This document shows, one piece after another, positions 17,943 through 27,733 of a DNA stretch of 64,000 nt. The translations under genes were made by a program, and so were the position numbers. Under the pieces are notes generated by a model. It was not told the DNA's origin and ran no database searches. It saw only the letters and a program-made list of their open reading frames with translations. The stretch's first letter is position 1; every line of letters starts with the position of its first letter. Location of the stretch: the NCBI RefSeq assembly GCF_022788695.1, contig NZ_CP085154.1, forward strand, positions 1,860,001-1,924,000. The letters run 5' to 3'. This DNA comes from Pseudosulfitobacter sp. DSM 107133 (GTDB lineage Bacteria; Pseudomonadota; Alphaproteobacteria; Rhodobacterales; Rhodobacteraceae).

Positions 17943-18177
17943 ATCATCGAGAAAAGCCTGCCATTCCTTGGAGACATGTCTCTACGCCCATTGGCATCGG
18001 CATGGTGACTGCCTCCGAAAGTGATCGCCAGTTCAGATTATTGCGATTTGCAACGGCAGCGAAGTTCTATCTGCCGGTACCTTCGGCCGTCTGAAATGCT
18101 GCGCAATGGACGAATGGCCGGTTCGGCGAAGCTGCACCGCTGCGCAGCCGGACCCAGGCAAGTTCCGGTTTGGGCTG

Positions 18178-19656
18178 CTACCCTTCATCTTTGACCCAAA
18201 TGGGGCCACGGGCTGCAGTTTCTTGTGGCATCTTCGGATCACCGCCTCCAACTCGCGTCCAGAATCCTGATTTGCGGGGGTGTGCTTTCTTGAGCTTGGC
18301 AACATAGGTCAAGTGGTCGGTCATTGTGCCGGGGCGAATGGCGTCCACTTCTTGCGCCAATAGCGCCAGTTTCCCGAGAAATTTTGCGCCGTGCCCATAG
18401 GCTTTGGAGCGAGCGCGATCGAGGATGCTGTCCAGAAGTGCCCGGTAGAGGATCGTCGCCGCCAGCGGATGATCGTGTTCCAGAAGGCCCGCGATTTTTG
18501 GCAAGATGTGCCAATCCCCCCCGTTCCAGCGGTGCGGATGCGTCGCGATCAGTTTTGCTGCCAAATCAAGCCGTGGCCAATCAAGGAAAAATTGCAGTGC
18601 CACATCGGGGTCTGACTTTTCCAACGTGAAGGCGTGGGCGCGGTCTTCGGCCTCGATATCCTCGAAGTCCGGCAGCTGTTTGAGGTAATCCCGCAGAATG
18701 TCGGCGGACAGGCGCGCCTCGAAACAGCGCCAACGCAGGGCCTGCGCCGCCGACCTGTCGCCCGTGGCATCCAGAATGCGCGCCTCCAGATTGACCCGTT
18801 CTGGCGACAGGCCATCATCGGCTTTGCCAAAAGTACGCCGCCCGGGCTTGCGCACCCACTCCAGCGCCTCGGCACTGCGGCCGACCTCCAGAAGCTGCGT
18901 AGCGATGCCCAGCGTATCCTGCATATGCGGCTTTTTCTTGAGCTCCAGCGCGATGAGCAGATCGAGATCCCCTCGCGCCGAGGCAAGGGTCTGGCGCATC
19001 CCGGCCCATTGCGAGGTCATAGAGTAAAACCAGCCATCCGATTTGCGCGCTGCTTCTTCTGCTTGCCGCTCGGCGATGGCGTTTTTCAGATCGCCGTCCC
19101 AACGTGTCAGACTGTCTTGCGGCAGATGCGGCGCTACGGCCTCGGTCACGTCAGCGAGGTAGCCATGCATGCTTTCGCCAAGGGCGGTCATGATCTTCTC
19201 CGGCAGCGCGTCAGCGTTAGGCGCGGGCAGGCTGGAGGCCAATTGGCCGGTTGCATGGATCGCCTGATAATAGACGTCCTGAACGCGACCGGAAGAATCG
19301 TCGACGCGTTCGAACACCTGTTCATGGGTGGCGATGAAGCGCAGTATCCGGTCTATGGCCAGCGCCGGGGCGGCAGGGCCAAGCTCGGATGTGATCGTAT
19401 CGGTCAGGCTGCGCAGATCGTCGGCAAAAGCGCGGGCCTTGTCCCATTCGATAAAGCTCTTTGCCCGCTCCAGCCCGGACAGCCGCCGGTCGATCAGCTT
19501 GGCAATGGATTCGGGACCTGACTTTGCGGCCAGTGCCGCCTTAACCTGCCGCCGGAACCCAGCATTGCGCTCGGACTCTTCCAGCACCAGCTGCGCGAGT
19601 TTGTCGGCACCGAGATCTTTCAGCTTATCAGTGGAGAGGGCAGGTTTGCGCGCCAT
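18178..19656 (-). CDS. DUF6880 family protein (492 aa)
   Basis: The sequence matches what I know of DUF6880 proteins from Rhodobacteraceae: an N-terminal LGADKLAQLVLEESERNAGFRRQVKAAL helix, GPESIAKLIDRRLSGLERAKSFIEW, and the VFERVDDSSGRVQDVY block around residue 115-130, followed by long helical repeats resembling TPR/HEAT arrays. No catalytic motif or membrane span is visible. The function is unknown. The start is the ATG at 19656, behind a GAC-rich leader without a strong ribosome-binding site. GC content is higher than in neighbouring island genes, closer to core. Confidence 0.75.
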   Translation of the reverse strand: MARKPALSTDKLKDLGADKLAQLVLEESERNAGFRRQVKAALAAKSGPESIAKLIDRRLSGLERAKSFIEWDKARAFADDLRSLTDTITSELGPAAPALAIDRILRFIATHEQVFERVDDSSGRVQDVYYQAIHATGQLASSLPAPNADALPEKIMTALGESMHGYLADVTEAVAPHLPQDSLTRWDGDLKNAIAERQAEEAARKSDGWFYSMTSQWAGMRQTLASARGDLDLLIALELKKKPHMQDTLGIATQLLEVGRSAEALEWVRKPGRRTFGKADDGLSPERVNLEARILDATGDRSAAQALRWRCFEARLSADILRDYLKQLPDFEDIEAEDRAHAFTLEKSDPDVALQFFLDWPRLDLAAKLIATHPHRWNGGDWHILPKIAGLLEHDHPLAATILYRALLDSILDRARSKAYGHGAKFLGKLALLAQEVDAIRPGTMTDHLTYVAKLKKAHPRKSGFWTRVGGGDPKMPQETAARGPIWVKDEG

Positions 19657-19954
19657 GGGCAGGTCTCAACTTTGAACTTTTCCTTCAATAAGTGCCTTGG
19701 TCAGATCATGGGTGCAAGTTTTGGTTCAGGTTGCACCGAAAACCAGTAGGGACGTGTTCGAATACATCGCGCTGTTCTATGCGGGCCGATACTCATCTTA
19801 GGCCCGTCCCGCGCTTAAGCGTAGAAGGCAGATCACCGTAGCCGCAACTCAGCGGATTATCAAAAGTAAGTATTTACAACCTTAAGATTATTCTTACTAA
19901 CTTAAGTTGTATACTTCTTCACAAATTTTCCATTGATCACCTTGGAGACCTACA
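19657..19954. other. divergent intergenic region
   Basis: This gap of about 300 bp separates the minus-strand DUF6880 gene from the plus-strand metalloprotease gene and should contain promoters for both. The right half is very AT-rich (around 19860-19925, with TTAAGATTATTCTTACTAACTT-like runs). No motif stands out enough to be named. Confidence 0.35.
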
Positions 19955-22687
19955 TTGCCGCTCTTCAGACTCCTTTCAAGTATGAGCCCTTCGCTTGCCC
20001 GGTTTGTTGATGAGGTGCCAGACCGGCTCCAGCATGACATACAAACGGTAGGCGACTTTACTGCAAGCCTTCCTAGCCGCCTGAATCACGACATTGAAAC
20101 GGTCAGTACATTTGCATCTGAAGCCCCTGAGCGGATAGTCGAAAGTCTGGGTAGTGTATTGAACGCGCCGGACAGCGATCCCGATGATGAGCCTGGCACT
20201 GACGATGCAGGCTCACAAGACCCAGACGAAGGCGCGGGGTCCGAAGACGATGACCTGACTGGAGATCAAGACACGGGAGACGCCGACAATGAGACCGATG
20301 ACGGTGACGTCACCGATCCCGACGGCATTCTCGACGATCAGGAGACCGGTGACGCCGACAATGATACTGTCGATGGAGATGTGACCGATCCTGAGGACAT
20401 CCTAGATGATCAGGAAACAGGTAACCCGGGCTCCCCTGTTACCGAGCCCGAAAGCAATCCTGTCATTGGCGGTATTGTCGTTTCCGGTGACGCCGCGTCT
20501 GATGGCTTCGTCACCCTCGCCGAACGCAACGAGACGATTACTGTAAGCTTTGATGTTGACGGCCTTGCCGAGGGAGCCAGTGTCGATGCCAGCATGGTAA
20601 TTGATGGGCAGACCTATTCGGTCGATCAGAACGGCCGCAACTTCTCTGCAACGGTTCCCGTTTCTTCGCTGATCGAGGGCGAGATCGACGGCTCTGTTTT
20701 CGTTTCGGTCACCGACGCCAATGGTGCCGTGACATCGCGTCAGGCACAGTTCGACAGCGGTATCACTGTAGATTTCACGGAGCCGACAGAAAGCAGTGAT
20801 CCTGAATTTGGCGAGGTCACAATCACCGGAGATGCGGCCGAGGACGGGACCATCATGTTTGATGAAACGTCTGACACAGTTCAGCTCAATGTATCCGTCT
20901 CCGGCATCGCCGAAGGCGCTTCTGCCGAAGTCACATTCTTCATCGACGGTCAGTCCTACACTGCAAATGAGATCGATGGGAAATGGGTCGCAGATGTCTC
21001 GGTCATGAACCTGAGCAATGGCACGGTTTCCGGAGCCGTGGCGATAAAGGTGACAGATGCAGACGGCACGGTCAAAACCGAAACTTCGAGCTTCAATACA
21101 GACGTTGTTGTCGACCTGACCGAACCCGTTGTGAACAGCAACCCGGTTGTCGATGCAGTAACTGTCGGCGGAGAGATTCTGGCGGATGGTACGCTGACAT
21201 CGGATGAACTAAACGAGTCATTTGCAGTTCAGGTTGATGTCTCCGGCATCGAAGGGGGTGCTTCCGTTGAGGTTTCCGTCGAGGTCGATGGCAATGTTTA
21301 TCAGGCCAGTGGTGCGAACGGTGTCTTTATTGCTCAAGTGCCCGCTTCCGAGCTGACCGATGGCGCGGCCAGCGGCAAGGCTACTGTTCTCGTAACAGAT
21401 GCGAACGGCGCGACCAGCCAGGCTACCAGCACCTTCAGCACCACAATCGAGACGGATTTCAGCAATCCTGATGACGGTGTGTTTGGCCCGGAGGTTCAGT
21501 CGACCGGAGAGGTCGAAATGGATCTCGACAGCATGACATCCTACACCACGGGCAAAGGCCTGATGGGGGTTGAGAGTGATTTCAATATTGAATTCGACTT
21601 CTTGCCGATGGCTGGAGGCACTACGCCTGAATTGAAAGCGTCACTCATTCAGATGGGCGAGTATATTAGTTCTGTTATCAAGGGTAATCTCTCGAACTTT
21701 GGGGCCATCGACGATGTCAAAATTACGGTTGTTGATGCAGCACGTGATGGCGAAGGCGGCGTCCATGCTGCTGGTAGCGTATCAGGTGTCCGCGGGGCCG
21801 GTGAAGATGCTGGGATTGGGTATAATGGCTCAATTTTCGTCGACATCGACGACATCGAGAGCATGATGAATGAAGGTGTCTTCAATGACACCATCCTTCA
21901 TGAATTACTCCATGCGCTGGGATTCGGAGATGGCGATAGATGGGAGTCGCTTCTCGATGAAAGCCAGGAATATGGTGGAAGCTTCCGCTTCACCGGTGAA
22001 GCTGCGATTGCGGCTTATAATGCTCAGCATCCCGATATCGCCAGTCAGGACGACTTCTCTAACTTCGGCGTTCCCGTGGAATCCGACTTCGGCCGGGGCA
22101 ATGCGCGCTCCCACTGGGATCGTGCCACCTTTGACAAGACCGAAGGCGGCCTCGTGGCGGCAGGCACCAGCGAGTTCTACTACGGCGGCATCGACGCCAT
22201 GACCCTCGCAGCTTTTGAGGACATGGGTTACGAGACCACATGGGATGCATCCAATCCCGGCGCTCAGCCCGGGGATTATGATGTGCTCCCGGCTGCTGTT
22301 CAGATCCCTGACTTGGTGAATGACGTACAGATGGCTGCCGCCGAAGATCTTTCCATGGCAGATATTACTCCGCTGGCTTCAGAGGTTGATACCCAAGGCC
22401 CGACGATTGACGGCGCAGATCAGGACGACAACAATTTCCTGTCCAATCTACTGGGTCGGGTGGCTGACACCGTTCAAGATAGCAGTGAATTTGTCTCGAA
22501 TGTCGCCGACGATCTTTTCGGGCCTGATGAGAGCGGTTTGGATAATGCTTTGGGCCTGGAGCGTGTGGGGGAACAAGGCGACAGCGTTCTACTCGGAAGC
22601 ACCTCTCCGACACCGGCGGAAGTGGCCTTTTTCTCGGCAGACTTTTTCACTCCCGTGTTTGATTTGAATGATGAAATTGCAGCCTGA
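19955..22687 (+). CDS. large exported leishmanolysin-like zinc metalloprotease with Ig-like repeats (910 aa)
   Basis: The start is a TTG at 19955 with GGAGA 6 bp upstream. The order is an N-terminal segment with two DI(Q/E)TV repeats, an acidic Asp/Glu-rich linker (about 70-165), three Ig-like repeats of about 115 residues (170-510), and a C-terminal protease domain. The zinc site is HELLHALGF (H649, E650, H653) and a distal SHW (H720) fits the third ligand of leishmanolysin (M8) peptidases. The acidic composition, few cysteines and lack of a classical signal peptide suggest type I secretion, though no transporter is adjacent. It likely cleaves extracellular proteins. It is followed by a secreted protein gene 72 bp downstream. 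Confidence 0.78.
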   Translation: MPLFRLLSSMSPSLARFVDEVPDRLQHDIQTVGDFTASLPSRLNHDIETVSTFASEAPERIVESLGSVLNAPDSDPDDEPGTDDAGSQDPDEGAGSEDDDLTGDQDTGDADNETDDGDVTDPDGILDDQETGDADNDTVDGDVTDPEDILDDQETGNPGSPVTEPESNPVIGGIVVSGDAASDGFVTLAERNETITVSFDVDGLAEGASVDASMVIDGQTYSVDQNGRNFSATVPVSSLIEGEIDGSVFVSVTDANGAVTSRQAQFDSGITVDFTEPTESSDPEFGEVTITGDAAEDGTIMFDETSDTVQLNVSVSGIAEGASAEVTFFIDGQSYTANEIDGKWVADVSVMNLSNGTVSGAVAIKVTDADGTVKTETSSFNTDVVVDLTEPVVNSNPVVDAVTVGGEILADGTLTSDELNESFAVQVDVSGIEGGASVEVSVEVDGNVYQASGANGVFIAQVPASELTDGAASGKATVLVTDANGATSQATSTFSTTIETDFSNPDDGVFGPEVQSTGEVEMDLDSMTSYTTGKGLMGVESDFNIEFDFLPMAGGTTPELKASLIQMGEYISSVIKGNLSNFGAIDDVKITVVDAARDGEGGVHAAGSVSGVRGAGEDAGIGYNGSIFVDIDDIESMMNEGVFNDTILHELLHALGFGDGDRWESLLDESQEYGGSFRFTGEAAIAAYNAQHPDIASQDDFSNFGVPVESDFGRGNARSHWDRATFDKTEGGLVAAGTSEFYYGGIDAMTLAAFEDMGYETTWDASNPGAQPGDYDVLPAAVQIPDLVNDVQMAAAEDLSMADITPLASEVDTQGPTIDGADQDDNNFLSNLLGRVADTVQDSSEFVSNVADDLFGPDESGLDNALGLERVGEQGDSVLLGSTSPTPAEVAFFSADFFTPVFDLNDEIAA

Positions 22688-22759
22688 CGGCCAATAATTT
22701 GGCCACTGATCATAGCCCCCAATCCCCGCATTTCCTCACAGCGGCTCAAGGATTATTTT

Positions 22760-24475
22760 ATGTTTCGAATGAACTTTAGATCTCCACCCTTGGCCACACT
22801 GTTCACGGCTGCTTTGATCGCAGTAGGCGGTTCGGTGTCTGCAGTCGCACAAGGGTTTGCACCAGAAGTCCAAATTACTGGGGAGAACGGGGAGCAGCGC
22901 ATCGTCGTCGACGGGCAGACATTTAATCTCTTTGCATCGCGTATAGACCTTGTCGGGCGTTGGAAAGATTATGTCCTCGTCGCTGCACAGTCCGGGGGGT
23001 CAGCATGTCCCTTCAGTCATTACTGGCTGGACTTGTCCCGCTCAACACCTGTCCTTTCTGACTTTTTCGGTGATTGCTATGAGGTTGTTGACGTTGTCAT
23101 AGGGGATGATGGAAGTCTGATCGCCAGAGCTTCAGGGGTACCCAACCCGAAAGCGTTCACCTATCGCGGTGGCACTGCAATCGAAACGCAACAGGAATAT
23201 TCGTTCGAAACAGACGAGTCGAAGAGCCGCCCACCTTTGGATTTTGCCAACAGCCGTATCGGTGATCTGTTCGGCGATGCGCATTGGGGGCCGCTGTTGA
23301 TGGAACTTCTGGGAGAGACGGAATTTAACGCAGTGCGCGGCTATTACTCAGGTCCGGGAGGCGAGTTTATCAAGGAAGGCGCATGGTGGGTTGCAAATGG
23401 TTGCGGTCGCGGCGCGTGCAATGAGATTCTCATAGCTGTCGCGGTCAATCCCGACACAGACAAGGTGCTGCTTGCGTTGGTGAATCCGTATGCCGACGAT
23501 AAACTGAAACTCATTGGCCAACCTAAGACGCCTATTCCGCCCTCCTTCGCTCGCGTTCTTGGAGAGGCTGCTGAATATGAAGCGCTTCGGCGAGGTTTCA
23601 ATCGCTTAAGTTCTTCAGATCGGCGTGCGGTTCAGGCGAGGATGAAAGAGAAGGGCTTTTACACATCCAGCATCGACGGGCAGTTTGGCAAAGGTACTGC
23701 GACGGCTCTGGTCAGGATGGCAACCGCAACCGCACATGATTACGGTGAGCTGCCAGATATGGAGAGCCGCAGAGGGGCGGAAGAACTCATTAAACGTCTG
23801 ACGCAACAAGTATATGCACCCCTGACTGCTGATGATGGCAGCTTTCCATTTGAAGGCATTTGGGATTGCGGAATGGGCACGGTCATTGAGATGACCGCTC
23901 GGACCTACAAATTGGGGCAACAACCTGAACTGGTGATTTCAGAAGTGGTTTCACTCTCCGACACCGCTTTGGGCGTCACGTTTACCGATGGCTACCGCCT
24001 TGCCTTCTTTGATCTCACCGATAGCTCAATGCTTTGGCATTCACCGGCCAGTGGAGACAGTTTCGATTGCCGCAAAACAGGGGAAGTTGAACTGACTGCA
24101 ACGACACCTGCGGATGCAGCAGAAAGAATGGCTGAGCCTTCGGAAACTAAACCGATTGCACCGCCGACGACAGGGGACGCTCAAGTGGAAGCTTCCGACG
24201 CAGCGCTAGATGTACGGTACCTATTCCAGGGGGAATGGACCTGTACGGAAACCGGTGCCGAAAAACCATTGACCAAGATTACTCTGACAGATGACGAAGT
24301 TGAAATTGCGTTCATGGGTACAAGGATAGCCTACGCGAATGTTACCCCTGTTGGGCGGAATGGGACGGCCTTCAATATTGAGCTGAAGGACGGGCAAATG
24401 GGCGGGCTTTATGAGTTGAGCGATCAGCATTTCTTGCTCAACTTTTCAGGCTTATCGTTGTTTTGTGAGCGGTAA
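22760..24475 (+). CDS. secreted protein with peptidoglycan-binding-like segment (571 aa)
   Basis: A signal peptide is clear: a short basic start, hydrophobic LATLFTAALIAVGGSVSAVA and likely cleavage after AVA. In the middle, VQARMKEKGFYTSSIDGQFGKGTATALVRM looks like a PG_binding_1 repeat, which binds peptidoglycan or serves as a scaffold. Two similar C-terminal blocks (WDCGMGTVIEMT and WTCTETGAEKPLTKI) look like duplicated beta-sandwich domains. It should be periplasmic or surface-attached. It follows the metalloprotease gene by 72 bp and may be co-transcribed. The function is unknown. Confidence 0.7.
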   Translation: MFRMNFRSPPLATLFTAALIAVGGSVSAVAQGFAPEVQITGENGEQRIVVDGQTFNLFASRIDLVGRWKDYVLVAAQSGGSACPFSHYWLDLSRSTPVLSDFFGDCYEVVDVVIGDDGSLIARASGVPNPKAFTYRGGTAIETQQEYSFETDESKSRPPLDFANSRIGDLFGDAHWGPLLMELLGETEFNAVRGYYSGPGGEFIKEGAWWVANGCGRGACNEILIAVAVNPDTDKVLLALVNPYADDKLKLIGQPKTPIPPSFARVLGEAAEYEALRRGFNRLSSSDRRAVQARMKEKGFYTSSIDGQFGKGTATALVRMATATAHDYGELPDMESRRGAEELIKRLTQQVYAPLTADDGSFPFEGIWDCGMGTVIEMTARTYKLGQQPELVISEVVSLSDTALGVTFTDGYRLAFFDLTDSSMLWHSPASGDSFDCRKTGEVELTATTPADAAERMAEPSETKPIAPPTTGDAQVEASDAALDVRYLFQGEWTCTETGAEKPLTKITLTDDEVEIAFMGTRIAYANVTPVGRNGTAFNIELKDGQMGGLYELSDQHFLLNFSGLSLFCER

Positions 24476-24516
24476 CGCAGCTCAAGAAAATAGCTAAAAA
24501 AATAAAAGGATTAGAT

Positions 24517-24933
24517 GTGTCCAAAATCTATAAATTTCCATCAGTGTATTTTTGCGTATCTGCTGTTGCGCTTTTTTTTGCACCAACTTCGAGCTTGGTT
24601 GCGATAAACATACTAGCGGATGCAGACCGATCAAGCAACTTGGGCGAAATATATGAGTATCTGTTTGAATTGTGGATAGTTTCTACGGCGGCTCTAATCT
24701 ACACAGCGCAACAGTGGCGGAACTTTCCAACGACTGGAGCTTTGGTTTCTGGAGCACGTTTTTTTACCGTAATAAATATGCTTCTGTGTGCTTTTCTTTG
24801 CCTATTCTTCATGATCATGTCTCTACCTTTATTACTTGCTGTCGCAGGTTCTGGCGGTGAAGCTCTTTGGTACATGTGGCCATTTTTTACATCAATCTTC
24901 GTTTTGGCTTGGTGTTATTACAAAATGAAATGA
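24517..24933 (+). CDS. small membrane protein (138 aa)
   Basis: The start is a GTG at 24517 with AAAAGGA 6 bp upstream; the overlapping ATG at 24515 is in a different frame that closes quickly. The protein is mostly hydrophobic, with about four membrane spans: VYFCVSAVALFFAPTSSLVA, WIVSTAALIYTA, MLLCAFLCLFFMIMSLPLLL and LWYMWPFFTSIFVLAWCYY. It should sit in the inner membrane. No family is recognised. Codon use is AT-rich, unlike the neighbouring secreted protein. Confidence 0.6.
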   Translation: MSKIYKFPSVYFCVSAVALFFAPTSSLVAINILADADRSSNLGEIYEYLFELWIVSTAALIYTAQQWRNFPTTGALVSGARFFTVINMLLCAFLCLFFMIMSLPLLLAVAGSGGEALWYMWPFFTSIFVLAWCYYKMK

Positions 24934-25064
24934 AAATAGTCAAAGTTGGACAACGCATTTCAGCGCTGCGACCTTGTGAATAGAGATGTCAGATCTATTC
25001 ACAACGTCTATACGTCCAAGGTGATCGTGGTTAACTTTCTATCGATCCAGGCGAAAGTTCAACT

Positions 25065-25889
25065 TTAGGTATCTTTTTTATCTGGAACAGCACTAGTACT
25101 GATTAGCCCACGCTTTAAGATCTCTCCTTCAGTACCCTGTGGAACCTGCGCCGGGTAGCCGAGCGAAACATTGCGGACCAAGGTCTGCCCCTCATAGCAT
25201 TCAACGAGATGATGGGTGTGGCCAAACATCCAAACATCGGGTTTGTAGCGCTCAATGATCGTGGTCAGATTGGAACCATAAGCCGGATCCAAGTCCGTTC
25301 GTTGCAGACCAATCAGGTCTGGATGCGGCGCGTGATGCGTCACCACGACGGTCCCCCCGGCATGAGGATGTGCAAGTTCGGCTTCCAGCCACGCACGGTG
25401 ATCATGGTGAAGCATGGCCGTCTCTGCAGGCCGAATTTTTTGAAATCCTGCGCCAGCACTGCGGATATAACGATAGTCGTTCATATCGGCGCGCGCTTGA
25501 ATTTGCGCCTGTGCGGGCTGTCCGTGGAGCTCGAAATCTGTCCAGAGCGTACAGCAAAGAAAACGGGTGTTACCAACAATGACAACCGATTTTTGCGCAA
25601 AATGCGCTCCCTCCGATGCGGCAATCTGTGCAAGCCTTTCGTCACCGTCAAGGACATGATCATAATAATCGTGATTTCCAGGAACGATATACACCCGATT
25701 TGGATCGATGTACTGGGCCAAGTGACGGATTACATGCTTCCAGCGTACTTTCGGTTTGTTGCTAAGGTCGCCGGCGACGATGAGCGCTGCAATACCCGAC
25801 CACTCTTGCGCATTGAGTCCGGATAGCGGCTCGCGGCCTGCTTCCAGCCAAAGGTCCAAATGAAGGTCGGCGATAACAAGGGTATTCAC
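25065..25889 (-). CDS. calcineurin-like metallophosphoesterase (274 aa)
   Basis: All motifs of the family are visible: IADLHLD (D and H), VAGDLSN, PGNHDYYD, VTHHAPH and MFGHTHH. The length suits a single-domain phosphoesterase. It hydrolyses phosphoester bonds with a dinuclear metal centre; the substrate cannot be predicted. It belongs to a different subgroup from the interrupted phosphoesterase of the cassette at 3.6 kb. It is transcribed alone on the minus strand; the ATG is at 25889 after an AGGAAAT stretch. No signal peptide is seen, so it is cytoplasmic. Confidence 0.88.
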   Translation of the reverse strand: MNTLVIADLHLDLWLEAGREPLSGLNAQEWSGIAALIVAGDLSNKPKVRWKHVIRHLAQYIDPNRVYIVPGNHDYYDHVLDGDERLAQIAASEGAHFAQKSVVIVGNTRFLCCTLWTDFELHGQPAQAQIQARADMNDYRYIRSAGAGFQKIRPAETAMLHHDHRAWLEAELAHPHAGGTVVVTHHAPHPDLIGLQRTDLDPAYGSNLTTIIERYKPDVWMFGHTHHLVECYEGQTLVRNVSLGYPAQVPQGTEGEILKRGLISTSAVPDKKDT

Positions 25890-26221
25890 AAAATCATTTC
25901 CTCGGTCTGAAACGGCTGCGCCAACTTGAAAATGACGCGACCATTCTGAGATTAATCAAGGAGCTCCAGTGTTCGATGATGAAATGCAAACCTGTTTGGA
26001 GAACCTTCCGGACACTATCTTGCTATATCCTGCGGTTGCGAAGGTTAAAGCTAAGAATAAACGCCCCTATCCATCCACAGCACTCTAAAACACATTGTTC
26101 TACGTCGCCAATGTATTATTGTCACCATAGCTTCCGTGCGTAGTCCTGGCGTTCCCTTGGGGCCTACGCAGATATTCATCGTTCAGTCCAGCAGGAAAAC
26201 GGTTAAAAAAGAGTAAATGAA
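25890..26221. other. intergenic region with a possible 39-codon ORF
   Basis: This gap lies between the phosphoesterase gene and the 503-residue membrane protein gene. It contains a short frame with a good ribosome-binding site at 25969-26088 (listed separately) and a 130-bp stretch before 26222 that should hold the promoter for the next gene; AGTAAATGAAATG precedes the start there. Nothing else is evident. Confidence 0.35.
25969..26088 (+). CDS. possible small protein (39 aa)
   Basis: A GTG at 25969 is preceded by AAGGAG at 25958-25963, an ideal ribosome-binding site with 5-bp spacing. The frame encodes MFDDEMQTCLENLPDTILL and continues to a TAA at 26086-26088. The C-terminal half is basic. 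No homologue comes to mind. It could also be the start of a truncated gene. The only support is the ribosome-binding site. Confidence 0.3.
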   Translation: MFDDEMQTCLENLPDTILLYPAVAKVKAKNKRPYPSTAL

Positions 26222-27733
26222 ATGAGAGAATTTGGAAGAGGCGAAAAAGGCCTTCTTTTTATACTGGGATATATTGCTATTACGGCAATGCTGTTTGGCG
26301 GGTTACTGATTTCTCTGTCCCTTCTTTTTCAGAAGCCTCTTACAGAAGATGGATCCTTTACTTACTCTTTATTCGAAATGACAATTGGGCTATCTGTAAC
26401 GGCGGTAGCCTCCGTAGTTGCACTTCTACTTGCCATCCGGGCTATAAAAAGCTCTGAGCAAGAGAAAACGATTGCGCTCTTGGAGATATATCAACCGGAA
26501 ATATCAGAGTTATTCAATCTCCTAAATGAACGCCAGCTATTATTAGGTAAGTTTCTCGAAGAATCTGTGAATCTGAGTGAAAAGGCACAGCATGTCACAA
26601 ACTGCCTTTTCTATGACGCTTTCATAAACGGTTCAGATTCCAGTGAAATATTTCGGGCATTTGAAAATCGAAAGGAAGAACTTCGGAGGCAGGTAGTGGA
26701 GGAAAGTAAAAAACACGGACTTGATGAGTCCGAGCAACTCATGTATTTCGAAGTACGCAACGACGGTGCCGATTTTTTCGTTTCACGCGCAGCGAGGGAT
26801 GGGGATTCAGATCTTACGGATGAGGCTTGGTTGTCCAACGTTTATGACTTGGACATAGCAATGCATGCGTTTCAAGAAGTCTATCAGGAAGTGGCGTCTT
26901 TGTTTAAAGAATTATGTCTTGAGACCATAAGTCCGGACTCAGGCCTCTATCATCGTGTCATATCCGGATCGTTCGACAGCATCACAAACAAGGATATTGA
27001 AGCACGCGATAGCCATCTCTTTCCACCACATGTTGCGGAGATTGGGGGGGAATTTTTTAATTCACGGTGGCCAAAAATATCACTCTCTGACAATCAGTAT
27101 ATTGTTTTGTCAAATTTGTTTGAGTTGTTTGAGAACTATGAGCCAGTTCATTTTCTTAAGGCATCCCGGTTGAATGAGAATTTCATCGACAAAAGAAAGC
27201 TTAAGGCTGAATTCTTTCGCCGTAAGATTAAAAATATTGCCGGTTTTAATCACAGAGGAGCAGAAACACCTGAGGATTTGGGGCGCCTTCTTGGCCGCTT
27301 CATGCCGGTTGTTTGCGGCTATGGGCGGGAGAGCACAATTGAATCTACGGCTTTGACAGAAAAATTGGATGATCTTATATCAAGCGAATCTGAGAAATTC
27401 GTAACGTTTTCCAGAGCCGGATCTACTCTAGCGGGTTGCTATCCATGCTCTTCAACTTCAAATTATTATAGCACAGTGTTTGATTGGATCATTCCAATGT
27501 ACATTCGTGTATTCTCTCCAGAAAGCTGTATCGCCAGCTTGAAGCATGTTCTTGCTACATTGGATCTTGATGGAGATCTTTTGGACAGCCATTTGCATGT
27601 GCAGGGCACGAGCCTTTTTACACTCGAGGCTTTTGGTAACACGAGGTTGGAGGGGGAAAAAGTTTCCACCATTGAGGTCCGCACGGCATCTGAGATTGCC
27701 AATGACGCGAAGTTCACGAAGACTATGATCTAA
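26222..27733 (+). CDS. membrane-anchored hypothetical protein (503 aa)
   Basis: Two membrane spans lie near the N-terminus (LLFILGYIAITAMLFGGLLISLSLLF and FEMTIGLSVTAVASVVALLLAI), followed by a charged helical segment that may form a coiled coil (about 85-130), and a large soluble C-terminal part facing the cytoplasm. No catalytic motif is recognisable. Layout with two N-terminal helices and a long cytosolic domain is common among membrane-bound effectors of defence systems, but nothing more supports that. It is AT-rich, like other island genes. It is followed 37 bp later by an IS5 element end. Confidence 0.65.
   Translation: MREFGRGEKGLLFILGYIAITAMLFGGLLISLSLLFQKPLTEDGSFTYSLFEMTIGLSVTAVASVVALLLAIRAIKSSEQEKTIALLEIYQPEISELFNLLNERQLLLGKFLEESVNLSEKAQHVTNCLFYDAFINGSDSSEIFRAFENRKEELRRQVVEESKKHGLDESEQLMYFEVRNDGADFFVSRAARDGDSDLTDEAWLSNVYDLDIAMHAFQEVYQEVASLFKELCLETISPDSGLYHRVISGSFDSITNKDIEARDSHLFPPHVAEIGGEFFNSRWPKISLSDNQYIVLSNLFELFENYEPVHFLKASRLNENFIDKRKLKAEFFRRKIKNIAGFNHRGAETPEDLGRLLGRFMPVVCGYGRESTIESTALTEKLDDLISSESEKFVTFSRAGSTLAGCYPCSSTSNYYSTVFDWIIPMYIRVFSPESCIASLKHVLATLDLDGDLLDSHLHVQGTSLFTLEAFGNTRLEGEKVSTIEVRTASEIANDAKFTKTMI

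Larger units (their letters stand above)
17247..18177. other. decayed region between two minus-strand genes
   Basis: About 930 bp without a convincing intact gene. It holds an IS5-type transposase tail at 17521-17600 and a minus-strand frame at 17709-17942 (both listed separately). The rest has short open frames on both strands with no resemblance to known proteins, and appears to be scrap left by repeated insertion and deletion. Confidence 0.5.

Noticed and set aside
20220..20440. Repeated GACGCCGACAATGA-like units suggesting a CRISPR-like or regulatory array
   Set aside because: They encode the acidic linker of the protease gene in frame, with irregular spacing and no unique spacers.
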